In this document: positions 18,150-26,900 of the stretch, piece after piece | How positions within the stretch are numbered: position 1 is the first letter of the stretch | How the letters are laid out: each line of letters starts with the position of its first letter | NCBI GenBank assembly: GCA_020696345.1 | Contig: JAEHCK010000027.1 | Span: 1-40,883, forward strand | From: Thermoplasmata archaeon | GTDB taxonomy: Archaea; Thermoplasmatota; Penumbrarchaeia; JAEHCK01 | Direction of reading: 5' to 3' | DNA: 40,883 nt | Notes under the pieces: generated by a model | What the model was told of the DNA's origin: nothing | The model's input: only the letters and a program-made list of their open reading frames with translations | Databases searched by the model: none | Translations under genes and position numbers: made by a program

Positions 18150-18674
18150 ATGTTATCAATTTTTTCGCAAGAAGATCTGTTTTCCATGGTCAGCATGATT
18201 GTTGCTTTTGTACCATTATTGATCATGCTATACGCATTATCCCGCGGTTTCGAAGGCTCGATATTATGTATGGACTGCCAGCAGTGCGTAGCCGTATGCC
18301 CCACCAGGAAATCACAAAAAGAGGAATACCTGGGTCCGCGCGGGATCGAGATCGCCTGTCGAGCCGGGAACATTCGAATAGCCAGTGAGGGGAAAATATA
18401 TTCATGTACCTCATGTATGGCGTGTGTTTCGGCATGTCCGCGCGGCTTGAATGTCAAACATGACATGGACCGTATGCGTTGGGACTTGGCAAAGCAAGGC
18501 TTGGGACAGATGGATGCACATAAACATATTATCGAAATGGCTTCCAAACACGGCAATGTGTATGAAGATAAACCGCGCTGGAAGCCGGGTATTCTGGAAC
18601 AAAAAGAGCAGATATCCAAGTTCTTGGGAAATTACGCTAAGATCGCAAAGATCGATGATTTCAAATTAACATGA
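18150..18674 (+). CDS. Membrane-anchored HdrC-like iron-sulfur protein
   Basis: An electron-transfer subunit resembling heterodisulfide reductase subunit C. Residues 11-31 form a hydrophobic N-terminal membrane helix, an addition compared with soluble HdrC. Two cubane [4Fe-4S] motifs follow: C40-x2-C43-x2-C46-x3-CP and C86-x2-C89-x2-C92-x3-CP. The region after them (GLNVKHDMDRMRW) is the usual HdrC helical cap. The length is 174 residues. It is the first gene of a tightly packed plus-strand cluster and is followed after 57 bases by the HdrB-like gene, its expected partner. Electrons would pass between the HdrB active site and a membrane component. No HdrA gene is nearby. Family call is secure; physiological direction and partner are inferred. 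Confidence 0.88.
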   Translation: MLSIFSQEDLFSMVSMIVAFVPLLIMLYALSRGFEGSILCMDCQQCVAVCPTRKSQKEEYLGPRGIEIACRAGNIRIASEGKIYSCTSCMACVSACPRGLNVKHDMDRMRWDLAKQGLGQMDAHKHIIEMASKHGNVYEDKPRWKPGILEQKEQISKFLGNYAKIAKIDDFKLT

Positions 18675-18718
18675 AGATCGGGATAAAATATATCAAATTA
18701 AAATCTTGACACACACCA

Positions 18719-18724
18719 GGGAGG
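18719..18724 (+). promoter_or_regulatory. Shine-Dalgarno site for the HdrB-like TTG start
   Basis: GGGAGG lies seven bases before TTG 18732, supporting that non-ATG start. Confidence 0.6.
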
Positions 18725-18731
18725 CAAATTA

Positions 18732-19532
18732 TTGGCAGATCGGTTAGTAGAACCTGTAATAAGAACCAGAAGTGCAAAAGACTGGGGTACCTTTGTTCTC
18801 TATGAAGGGTGTACCATGAGCCGCCGTATGATCGGCAGCCGGTTTGCCATGCAGTACATATTGGATAAATATAATTTTGATTATAGGATCATGGAAAAGG
18901 AGAAGTGCTGCGGCTCGCCCGTTCGTCGTTCAGGGGGGTATGACACCGCCGATGACCTCCGCGATTACAACCTGGACCTAGTGTTGAAAGAGGGTGAGGA
19001 TATCATGGTCATGGGCTGTCCCGGTTGCGGGTCACAATTAAAGAGTGAAGAGGCCGAGCATCTGGGTATTGAAGTTTTCCATTTTGTCGAGCTTTTATAT
19101 GACCTGGCCAAAAATAACGAATTGTATCTGCCTGAACATATGAACAAATTAAAGCCGTTGAAAATAACGGCACATTTCCCGTGCCACCTTTCACGCGGAA
19201 TGGGCATAATATGTGAAGACTTGCATAAAGTAATTGTAGAGGCGTTTCCCGAATGGGAATATATCGAGATGCCGTCAGCCGATGAATGCTGCGGCGCCGG
19301 CGGTGGTGTTAGGGCTTCTCAAAAACCATTATCGTTCCAGATCAGAGAACGAAAGATCGAGAACATAATCACCACCGGTGCAGATATCGTTCTTGCCGCA
19401 TGCCCGTTCTGCGAGCTGCAGATCGATGAGGGCTTACGCGAGTCAGAAAATATAAAAGCTCGAGCGATCACACCGCAGTCGTTAATTATGATGCAATTCA
19501 AGTCACTAGCCCAGGAGGTCGGCCGATTATGA
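18732..19532 (+). CDS. HdrB-like subunit with two CCG domains
   Basis: A 266-residue cytoplasmic protein of the heterodisulfide reductase B family. Both CCG cysteine motifs are intact: C27, C59-C60, C96-x2-C99 and C151, C186-C187, C224-x2-C227. In methanogen HdrB these bind two non-cubane [4Fe-4S] clusters that cleave a disulfide, so the protein is predicted to be catalytic rather than merely structural. The same domain occurs in DsrK, GlpC, LutA and related oxidoreductases, so the substrate is not fixed by sequence. Translation starts at TTG 18732 with GGGAGG before it. The next gene overlaps its stop codon (ATGA). The gene order HdrC-like then HdrB-like, and the single HdrB unit without an HdrD fusion, resemble the soluble HdrBC arrangement but with a membrane-bound HdrC. 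Confidence 0.9.
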   Translation: MADRLVEPVIRTRSAKDWGTFVLYEGCTMSRRMIGSRFAMQYILDKYNFDYRIMEKEKCCGSPVRRSGGYDTADDLRDYNLDLVLKEGEDIMVMGCPGCGSQLKSEEAEHLGIEVFHFVELLYDLAKNNELYLPEHMNKLKPLKITAHFPCHLSRGMGIICEDLHKVIVEAFPEWEYIEMPSADECCGAGGGVRASQKPLSFQIRERKIENIITTGADIVLAACPFCELQIDEGLRESENIKARAITPQSLIMMQFKSLAQEVGRL

Positions 19533-19930
19533 TATATTCGGTCCCTCTTGAAATAGAAAGTGCATTAATTGACCAGCCCTGGATATATATCATACTCCTG
19601 TTGGTGGGCGGAATACTCTTTCTTATACAGTTCAAGTACATGTTCTTTCCCACCTGGAAAGGCAAGATCATCGAATTTAATGGCTATTCTTTTGATAGTT
19701 GTACTTCCTGTAAAGACAAAACAAAAATGACCAAAAATATCAAATCCTCTATGGATATCAAGGTAAAAACCGAAGATGGTGAGATCATCGACGCAGAGAT
19801 CAGTCATTGTACACTATGTTTAAACAAACTTCAGGTGGGTTCAGTTATAGGTGTGAGCAAGATCGGCAAGCGCAATATCGCACAGCCAATTATAAGATTG
19901 TTTGGAAGCAGCACGGTGAATAATTTATGA
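19529..19930 (+). CDS. Membrane-anchored four-cysteine protein of unknown function
   Basis: 133 residues, not recognised. A single membrane helix (about 18-36) is followed by a small, probably beta-rich domain containing two CxxC pairs, C58-x2-C61 (DSCTSC) and C94-x2-C97 (SHCTLC). Four cysteines in this spacing could bind zinc or one iron, as in zinc ribbons and rubredoxins. If iron, it would add another electron carrier to the cluster. The start overlaps the HdrB-like stop by four bases and its own stop overlaps the next start by four bases, so production is tightly coupled to both neighbours. I cannot decide from sequence on which side of the membrane the domain lies; positive charge just after the helix favours the cytoplasm. 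Confidence 0.75.
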   Translation: MIYSVPLEIESALIDQPWIYIILLLVGGILFLIQFKYMFFPTWKGKIIEFNGYSFDSCTSCKDKTKMTKNIKSSMDIKVKTEDGEIIDAEISHCTLCLNKLQVGSVIGVSKIGKRNIAQPIIRLFGSSTVNNL

Positions 19931-21648
19931 GATTGAATAACAAATTGTCAGCGGTATTAATAATATTTCTACTACTGCTCTTAGTGGGGCTTCACTTCAT
20001 GAGCACACCTCCGGATGAAACATATCGCGAAACTGGTGATAATATCATCGCAGTTGGCCAGGGCCAGAGTTTGGCTCACGATCTGCAGGTGAATTCAGAT
20101 AATATAGTGCTTTCCGATGCCAAAGTGCATTTATTACAGAACATTTCGTTCGAAGTTCCCGTGGTCAACGCTGGCACCAGCACGGTGGGCCAGGTTTTAG
20201 CGGTGCTTTACCTGGAAGATGTGTTTAATGGTAACCGTACCGAGATCGCGCAAACCACACTGTCGGGTCTCGGACCAGGTGCAACAGAGCCTGTCAAGTT
20301 CTCATGGCAGGTACCGGCGGAGACCAGATCGGGAGAATACAAGCTTGTTGTTAATGTCACGGACCCCTCTGGTGCTGGTGCAGGTGCAGTTGATCAGGCG
20401 CCCGATGATAACGAGGGTTTTAAAAGTATTATCATTCGTTCGATCCTTGAGCTCGAGACAAAACGTGGATTCTCTTATCCTGGTAGGCAAACTATGATCA
20501 TCGTAACATTAAACAACCTTGGCGATCAGATATTGAATACCACATTAAATATTTCATATTATTCAGTATCTGAAAACAGATCAGATTCGAAGTTTTTAGT
20601 CCAACGATATCTCGAAGTTCTACCCGGAAAAGCCGGGTTTTGCACTTTCAATTGGAGTACACCAAAAGACCTCCCGTTGGATCAATACATCCTATTGGTA
20701 GAGATCGTTGACTCAACAGATAATAGTTACATCAACATGTCGGCCGAGATGAAATTGAATATTATTGAGTACCCCGATACTTCGAAAACACCGGTTTATC
20801 TGCAGGTCTGGTTTATTGTGGGTTTTATCTCGCTGATCGTTTTCTTTTTAACGATCATACTATCGTTGATCGGCGTCATACCTCAGGATAGGTTACCGAT
20901 CCAGCCAGCTCTGGTTGTAATGGCAATGGTTATTATGGTATTAGCGCTGGTTGGAAATTATTTCGACCCGAAGGTGCACTTGATCGGCGCCCAGGATATT
21001 GCGGGTATGGTGATAATCCACCCGATCACTGCTTTAACGGCAGGGTTCTTAGTTGCTGGCGGTTTGGAAGCTTCCGGCGCATTTGCCGCGGCTGCAGACG
21101 CTCTCGGCCGGATCGAAGTGCTCAAATTCAAGGGTAGAACCATCTTTGGTTTTACCGGTACTGTTGTGATATTGACAAACATACCCACACTGATCGCAAT
21201 GCCCTGCGGCCGAATTTTAGGGGCGGCACTCATGCCTGCGGCATTGTTCTTTGGTTACAGGGTTGCAAAAACCATGGGCGATTCACGCATGGTGGGTGTT
21301 GTTGTATTCTCATTCATAGTAAACGCCGCCGCCTCATGCGGCCCGTCACCACTTGGCGGGATCGGCACAATTGGCGAGGGTATGAGTAAAATGCCTATCG
21401 GGTCTTTCACAACCGCACAGTCTACCGGGATAATGATCTGTACCGGTGTTTGTGCATTGTTCATGCGGTTTATTACCCCCATGCGTCCAGCAGATCTATC
21501 AGATGAGGATATCAGGCGCGAGAAGGAGGCTGAAAAGAACGAAAAGAACGCTGCTGTTGATATCACCGAGGGCGATTCAAAATATATTAAATATAATAAA
21601 GAAAAGGATGACTCTAAAACCAAAAAACCACCGGATAAAAGAGGGTGA
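19927..21648 (+). CDS. Polytopic membrane protein with an extracellular CARDB-like region; PCGRIL/SCGPSPLGG family
   Basis: 573 residues. An N-terminal signal-anchor (about 8-26) leads to two beta-sandwich domains (about 60-155 and 170-280) of CARDB type, presumably outside the cell. A transmembrane module follows (about 293-518), then a charged cytoplasmic tail rich in Lys and Glu. The membrane module is clearly homologous to the next gene product: both have HPI, TAGFL(V/I)AG, NIPT, MPCGRIL, NAAASCGPSPLGGIG and TGVCAL. Cysteines 427, 471 and 509 align with 132, 192 and 230 of the paralogue. Gly/Pro-rich motifs flanked by hydrophobic segments suggest re-entrant loops as in ion transporters, but I cannot place it in a named transporter family. 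It overlaps the preceding gene (ATGA) and has GAGGGTGA at its end serving the next gene. Confidence 0.78.
   Translation: MRLNNKLSAVLIIFLLLLLVGLHFMSTPPDETYRETGDNIIAVGQGQSLAHDLQVNSDNIVLSDAKVHLLQNISFEVPVVNAGTSTVGQVLAVLYLEDVFNGNRTEIAQTTLSGLGPGATEPVKFSWQVPAETRSGEYKLVVNVTDPSGAGAGAVDQAPDDNEGFKSIIIRSILELETKRGFSYPGRQTMIIVTLNNLGDQILNTTLNISYYSVSENRSDSKFLVQRYLEVLPGKAGFCTFNWSTPKDLPLDQYILLVEIVDSTDNSYINMSAEMKLNIIEYPDTSKTPVYLQVWFIVGFISLIVFFLTIILSLIGVIPQDRLPIQPALVVMAMVIMVLALVGNYFDPKVHLIGAQDIAGMVIIHPITALTAGFLVAGGLEASGAFAAAADALGRIEVLKFKGRTIFGFTGTVVILTNIPTLIAMPCGRILGAALMPAALFFGYRVAKTMGDSRMVGVVVFSFIVNAAASCGPSPLGGIGTIGEGMSKMPIGSFTTAQSTGIMICTGVCALFMRFITPMRPADLSDEDIRREKEAEKNEKNAAVDITEGDSKYIKYNKEKDDSKTKKPPDKRG
21641..21648 (+). 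promoter_or_regulatory. Shine-Dalgarno site for the second paralogue
   Basis: GAGGGTGA overlaps the stop codon of the upstream paralogue and lies six bases before TTG 21655, supporting coupled translation and a TTG start. Confidence 0.55.
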
Positions 21649-21654
21649 ATCACG

Positions 21655-22389
21655 TTGGCAAGCTTACTAGAACGAATATCGGCGATGGATTCGAGACTCA
21701 AAAGAGGATATATTTCATTGATCATCTTTTTGGTCATATTAGCGATGGCCATCATCATCAGGCCGCATATTACCATCCAAACGATATTGGTTGTATTGGC
21801 CATCATCATAATGATAATCGGCCAGGCAAACATTCAGGACCTGGTTGCAGGTTTGATCCTGCACCCGATCATGGCCATGACCGCAGGGTTCCTCATTGCG
21901 GGCGCCATGGGTTTAGCCGGTGGTTTCGATGTATTATTGATCATCTTACGAGCCATGGCAGAGTTCGAGATCAATGGCTTTACAATACTTGGCTATATCG
22001 GTGTGGGGGTAATTCTCGCAAATATTCCAACTATCATGCCAATGCCATGCGGTCGTATCCTGGCCGCGGCATTGATACCGGGTGTGTATCTATATGGCGG
22101 GGCAATTGCCGCTTATTATGGTATAATATTTGACCCGACCTTACCGATGACCGATCCAACTAATTTCAGGTACATTACTGTGGTCGCAACGATCCTTTCC
22201 GCGTTCATTGTGAACGCCGCCGCCTCGTGTGGCCCGTCGCCTCTGGGCGGTATCGGCGGCATAGGCGAGGGCAATATGGGCGTACCCATCGGTTCAAGTG
22301 GTAAATCACAGGCATGTGGTATCATGATCGCAACCGGTGTTTGTGCGTTAGTCATAGCATTAGTGGTCCAGCCACTACCTTATACATAA
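21655..22389 (+). CDS. Polytopic membrane protein, short paralogue of the preceding protein
   Basis: 244 residues with about six hydrophobic segments and no ectodomain. It aligns with the membrane module of the previous gene across its length: LHPIMAMTAGFLIAG (about 69-83), LANIPT, MPMPCGRILAAAL (128-140), FIVNAAASCGPSPLGGIGG (185-202) and ATGVCAL (226-232). Three cysteines (132, 192, 230) are shared with the paralogue; Cys221 is not. Two such subunits made side by side suggest a heterodimer, as in split ion carriers with repeated halves. The conserved membrane cysteines are unusual and could bind metal or react with thiols. The start is TTG 21655, supported by the site at 21641-21648. Family not recognised; transport or ion conduction is an inference from architecture. 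Confidence 0.8.
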   Translation: MASLLERISAMDSRLKRGYISLIIFLVILAMAIIIRPHITIQTILVVLAIIIMIIGQANIQDLVAGLILHPIMAMTAGFLIAGAMGLAGGFDVLLIILRAMAEFEINGFTILGYIGVGVILANIPTIMPMPCGRILAAALIPGVYLYGGAIAAYYGIIFDPTLPMTDPTNFRYITVVATILSAFIVNAAASCGPSPLGGIGGIGEGNMGVPIGSSGKSQACGIMIATGVCALVIALVVQPLPYT

Positions 22390-22418
22390 ATATACATAAA
22401 TAAACAATAGGTGAAATT

Positions 22419-22592
22419 ATGTTGCCAAAATCAATAACCTTGATGATCATTATGATCATCGCTGGAATCATCATGGGTATCATGTTCAATATAGCCCTGG
22501 GTAAAAAGTTTTATGATTCCGGCGGCATTATTGGCGGTGCAGTGGTTGGTTTCTTCATGTGGATCCTAGGAGGCGGATTTAGCGTTCAATAA
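22419..22592 (+). CDS. Small glycine-rich membrane protein, 57 residues
   Basis: Two hydrophobic segments (about 5-28 and 35-52) with many Met, Ile and Gly, separated by KKFYDS. ATG 22419 is preceded by GGTGA at 22410-22414, a good Shine-Dalgarno site. It lies 29 bases after the second polytopic paralogue and 65 bases before the next small gene on the same strand. The size, glycine spacing (SGGIIGGAVVG) and position are like accessory subunits of membrane complexes. The segments resemble those of the next small protein in composition and in the GGxxGG pattern. No known family recognised. Confidence 0.68.
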   Translation: MLPKSITLMIIMIIAGIIMGIMFNIALGKKFYDSGGIIGGAVVGFFMWILGGGFSVQ

Positions 22593-22657
22593 ATTATCGT
22601 TTAGAATTAATTCAATATAAAAGCAATTGATAAGTTTAGTATAATATTGGTGATAAA

Positions 22658-22834
22658 ATGGAAGAATGGAGCAGTAAACGAGTGCTTGGCGGCATGTTAG
22701 CCGGTGGCATTATTTGCGGCATTATGATCTGGCTCGCGTTAGGTCTGGCAGGCGGTCAACTATCGGTAAATGATCTGCCCGGAGCGATCTTAGGCGGACT
22801 TATCACGGGATATGTGATGCATCTATTAGGATAA
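22658..22834 (+). CDS. Small glycine-rich membrane protein, 58 residues
   Basis: Two hydrophobic, glycine-spaced segments (about 10-32 and 40-57): RVLGGMLAGGIICGIMIWLA and PGAILGGLITGYVMHLLG. The ATG at 22658 has GGTGAT four bases before it. It ends a few bases before the NapH-like gene. Together with the 57-residue protein it forms a pair of two-helix peptides, possibly distant paralogues, that probably pack with the larger membrane subunits. Function unknown; the case for being real rests on the ribosome site, the hydrophobic pattern and the tight spacing. Confidence 0.68.
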   Translation: MEEWSSKRVLGGMLAGGIICGIMIWLALGLAGGQLSVNDLPGAILGGLITGYVMHLLG

Positions 22835-22845
22835 TTGTGATAACT

Positions 22846-23841
22846 ATGGCAATGGCAAATCGACAATATGCAAGATATATAATCTGGTGGGCAATCTTCT
22901 TCATCATACTACTAGGCATTCCACTTGGATTCTATGAATTCTATGGGATTGGCACGGTATGCTGGTCGTGTCCGTTCTTCCATGTCCAGAGCCTGGTTAT
23001 CCATAGCGTCAACCCCGGTTACTGGGCCTATTTCTCATCACCAGCCGCATCTTTACTCGTGTTCTCAATTCTCGCATTGGTAATATTTACATTAATATTT
23101 GGCCGCGCATTCTGTTCCTGGGTCTGCCCGTTCGGCGCGCTTTTGGATTTCTCGGGTAAACTATCGAATACATTAGAGCTGAAACAAAGACAACTGCCCG
23201 AGGTGATCCAGGATACCAATATCAAATACGGTGTATTACTCGGTTTTCTGGCGATCGCCGCGGTTCTTGGCAGACAGGTATTCTGTGATATCTGCCCATT
23301 GGGCACATTCTACCGCACCACCGGACCGTATTCCTTTGCATTTCCGTGGCTATTATTGTTTCCTCTTGCGATCTTATTCGGGTTCATGGTTATTGCATTT
23401 TTATACAAACCGCGTACATGGTGTTTGTATATTTGTCCGTTAGGTGCCTTACTTGCGGCAGAGGACAAGATCAGTGTAAACCGGATACAATTACCCTCCA
23501 ATGCATGCACCGAGTGCAGGCAGTGCGAGAAGGCCTGTCCCATGGACATACCGATCATGAAGGATACGCGGTATAAACTGATCCATGATCCTAAGGTCAA
23601 AGAGGTTTTAAAGAAGATCGAGCAGCCGGACCTGTTGAAAAAACCGTCCAAGTTCGACAAGTTACCCGAAGAGGTGCAGGCGGTTCTCACCGAGCGACAG
23701 GCGTTATATAAGATACCGGCGGGCGAGTGTATCAGGTGCTACCAGTGTGTTGATAAATGTCCGATCGTGCGCAAGCAAAAGGAGAAGGAAAAAGAAGAGA
23801 AGAAAGCCGCCAAGATGGGTGAAAGCGGAGATACTGATTAG
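22846..23841 (+). CDS. NapH-like membrane polyferredoxin
   Basis: A 331-residue membrane iron-sulfur protein of the NapH/NosR/CcoG type, in which related proteins move electrons between quinols or ferredoxin and other partners. About five membrane helices carry cysteine motifs at their edges: CWSC (39-42), CSWVCP (90-95), CDICP (147-151) and CLYICP (193-198). The cytoplasmic C-terminal region has two [4Fe-4S] motifs, CTECRQCEKACP (221-232) and CIRCYQCVDKCP (295-306), separated by about 60 mostly charged residues. The tail is Lys/Glu-rich. I start at ATG 22846, where TGTGAT provides a ribosome site; GTG 22837 is possible. It closes the cluster led by the HdrC-like gene and is a natural electron partner for HdrBC. 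No haem-binding CxxCH motif is present. Confidence 0.88.
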   Translation: MAMANRQYARYIIWWAIFFIILLGIPLGFYEFYGIGTVCWSCPFFHVQSLVIHSVNPGYWAYFSSPAASLLVFSILALVIFTLIFGRAFCSWVCPFGALLDFSGKLSNTLELKQRQLPEVIQDTNIKYGVLLGFLAIAAVLGRQVFCDICPLGTFYRTTGPYSFAFPWLLLFPLAILFGFMVIAFLYKPRTWCLYICPLGALLAAEDKISVNRIQLPSNACTECRQCEKACPMDIPIMKDTRYKLIHDPKVKEVLKKIEQPDLLKKPSKFDKLPEEVQAVLTERQALYKIPAGECIRCYQCVDKCPIVRKQKEKEKEEKKAAKMGESGDTD

Positions 23842-23958
23842 TTATTTCTTGGGGCACTGGAAATTTGAACAATTTTCCTGAGAAAAATTATTCTACATTG
23901 GAAAACTCTTCGACTTTTCCAAAGTTGTAAATTTGAAATTGTAAAATGGAAAATTAGA

Positions 23959-23966
23959 TTTTTTTT
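23959..23966 (+). terminator. Oligo-T terminator after the redox cluster
   Basis: Eight T residues about 120 bases after the NapH-like stop codon. A 7-bp hairpin (TGGAAAA/TTTTCCA) lies before it in the AT-rich gap. Confidence 0.45.
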
Positions 23967-23986
23967 CAGAATAAGAAGAAATTACA

Positions 23987-26900
23987 TTATTGATAGGTTT
24001 TACAGGAACGGCAATAATATCGTTGATCTAGGGGTATATAATTCAAGGGTGATTTGCATGTGGAACAATACTTTACTTGTGTAGGCATTGGTTGAGTTCT
24101 TTGCTGTTGTTCGGGATATTTTGGATGTTGTGGATACAAAGATTGATGTATTGATACTGATGTTGTTGTTTGTTGTGTTTGTTCTGTTTGAGCCGTTTTT
24201 TCATCTTTATCTTGCAACACTGCACCTATCCGAGGTCTTATCACGAATAAAAATATCAATAAGATCAATATCATCAAAATAATGACAACTGCCGCCAAAG
24301 CCACATTACCACCTTCGTCTTCTCCGCCCTTCCCCGGCGGTTTCTCCTTCCATTTGGTGTGATCCAATGGATAAGCGTCTTCCCCGTCATCATGGCCGTC
24401 ATCATCAGAGTCCGACTTTTTGGGATCAGTACCTATATTATATTCTTCAAGATTTGTTAGCCCGTCAGAATCTAAGTCTTCATTTGCATCAGTCGGGTCA
24501 TTTGGGTCAAAACCTAAATTATCCCATTCCCAAATGTTTGGCAAGCCATCACCATCGGTATCTATTATAGAATCACCTTTTATCACCTCTACCATGATAT
24601 CAGCTACCGATTTCTCGCCTTTCCTATCGGAGACCGTAACAAAAACTAGGTGTGAACCCACGGGTAGAATAATATCATTAATTGTATCACCAGTACCCAA
24701 TACTCCGGTAATATCCGTGGACCAAACGAAGGTAAGATTATCACCATACGATAGATCGGGGTCTGTACAGTTAGCCTGGAAGTCCAGGAGCATCCCGTGC
24801 TCTATATTGATATTGTCTTCAGGTTTTATGATTTCAACCAGTCCTGGCGGGTCATTGACACCAAGAACTTTCACATCTATGGTCAACTGGGCGGTTCTAT
24901 TAAATATTTCATCACAAGCAAAAAATGTAATTTCTTCTTCACCGTTCCAGTTTGATTCAGGTCTGAATACTACCATGCCGATTTCCTGATCGATAGTTAC
25001 ATTTATGTGTGTTTGGCCAGTACACCAAAACGTTAACGGATCATTATTCGGATCACTGAAAATTTGATAAAGATCCAATGAATCGTAGACTGTATCCTCG
25101 TCGAATTCAATATCTGAAATAGAATTATTGACCTCTGGCATCCGCTGACCTAGCGGTGTTGACACCTTCAGGGTTTCAGAATACTCGGAACTGAGGTGCA
25201 CATCGTCAACGGCTTTAACACAGTAGTAGTAAATGGTCAGTTCATTAACTGTAAAGTCAGTATAACTCAAGTCCGTAATAAGGGATGGAGTAGGTGCATA
25301 AAATGGTCCCGAGGGTGAGGTGCTTCGAAGAATATTATACCCTATCACATCTGGCTCCAGGTTGGGCTTCCATTGAAGTTCAACACTATCTGCTTTGATG
25401 TTTATCGCTGTTAATCCCGTGGGTGGACCAGGCGGAGTTTCGTCCATTGTGGTGGCCGATGCCACAGCCGAGAACGACGAGTTGTTCGGAACACCGTCGA
25501 AGGTCTGGAGCTTGAAATGGTAAGTGGTCTCTTCGGCCAGGCCCGAAACGGTATATCTGTAATCACCATAGCTCCCGGTATGGATAATATGGAATTCATC
25601 ATTCACACCCGAACCAGTATCGTTCATGTAGATATGGTATCCATGTGCAATGGAGCTGGTGCTCCAATTAAGAAAAATGCTCCTTCCCTCCCACGCCTTT
25701 GCACATAACCCCGTGGGTGCTCTTGGTGGGGTAATGTCAAGGGTTGCAGCGTATATCTCATCAGAATAACCAGACTCCCGCGGCACCTCGTCGAACGCGG
25801 TGATGGCGAACTTGTAGCCCATCTCATTGTTCAACCCGGTGAGCGTGTGGCTGTTGTTGGCGGCCGGGACGGTATGGAGCTTGTAATATATCGAGTTAGA
25901 GACCATATATATATTGTACCCGGCCAGGTCGGCCTCGGTATTGGCGTTCCATGCGAGAGTGATAGTGTACCCCGTAATGTTGGTAGTGCGCAGCCCGGTA
26001 GGTGCTTCTGGGGGGGTAATATCCAAGGTAGTTACACTTATCATATCCGCGAATGTGGAGTTCAACTGCGCATCGTCAACTGCACGGACACTATAGTAAT
26101 ATGTTGTCTCCTCGATGAGGCCAGTATGGTTATAATTCCAATTTGTAGTGATGTCCAAGGAATGAAAGCTGGTTGTTGAACCAGTGTCGTTAACGTACAG
26201 TTCATAACTTACTACATCCGGGCTGGGCGAGGGATTCCAATTTAGGTACACGAACGTACCGCCGGTGCTGAAAACATGCAGGTTAGTGGGTGGGGCTGGT
26301 GTTGTACTATCTATCGTTGTTGCCTGACCTGTTAGATTAGTAGATTCAAAATATCCATCATCATATGCGGTTATCACGAAATAATATGTGGTTTCCTCAA
26401 CTAATTTTGTTGCAGTATAAAATGTATCTGTTGTTGAACCGAGAAAATCAAACGTGTTGGTCGAGCCTGTTTTGTTGATATAGATATTATACTTTTCCAC
26501 ATCATAGCTCGCAGATGTGGTCCATGAGAATTTTAAATATGTGCCACCGATGTTTGTGAACTGTAGGTTTGTTGGCGGGTGCGGCGGGGTTTCATTATAA
26601 AGTGTGACGTTCACTATCTTGGTGGAGGTCATATTGGGCAGTGGTAATACAAACCCATCCTCATAACTCGGCTTTTTTACAGTTACATTATGGGGAGTTA
26701 CTATCCCAATTATGCCCGTGGTGTTCTCAACATATTGAGTACAAACTATCCACCTGCACCATCCTTGATTATTGGTCTGACTATTGTAGATAACATTTGA
26801 AACTTTATTTTTTACTGTCACATTTGCCCCCGGGATGGGTTCACCGGTTTCATTGGTGACATTTACATGCATGAACCATTGGACCGCTAATTTTGATTTC

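Noticed and set aside
19927-21648. Assignment of the polytopic pair to a known antiporter family
   Set aside because: The re-entrant-like motifs are suggestive, but I could not match them to any named family by eye, so no transporter name is given.
21645-22133. His/Arg-rich 162-codon frame within the second paralogue
   Set aside because: It is out of frame with a clearly conserved membrane protein.
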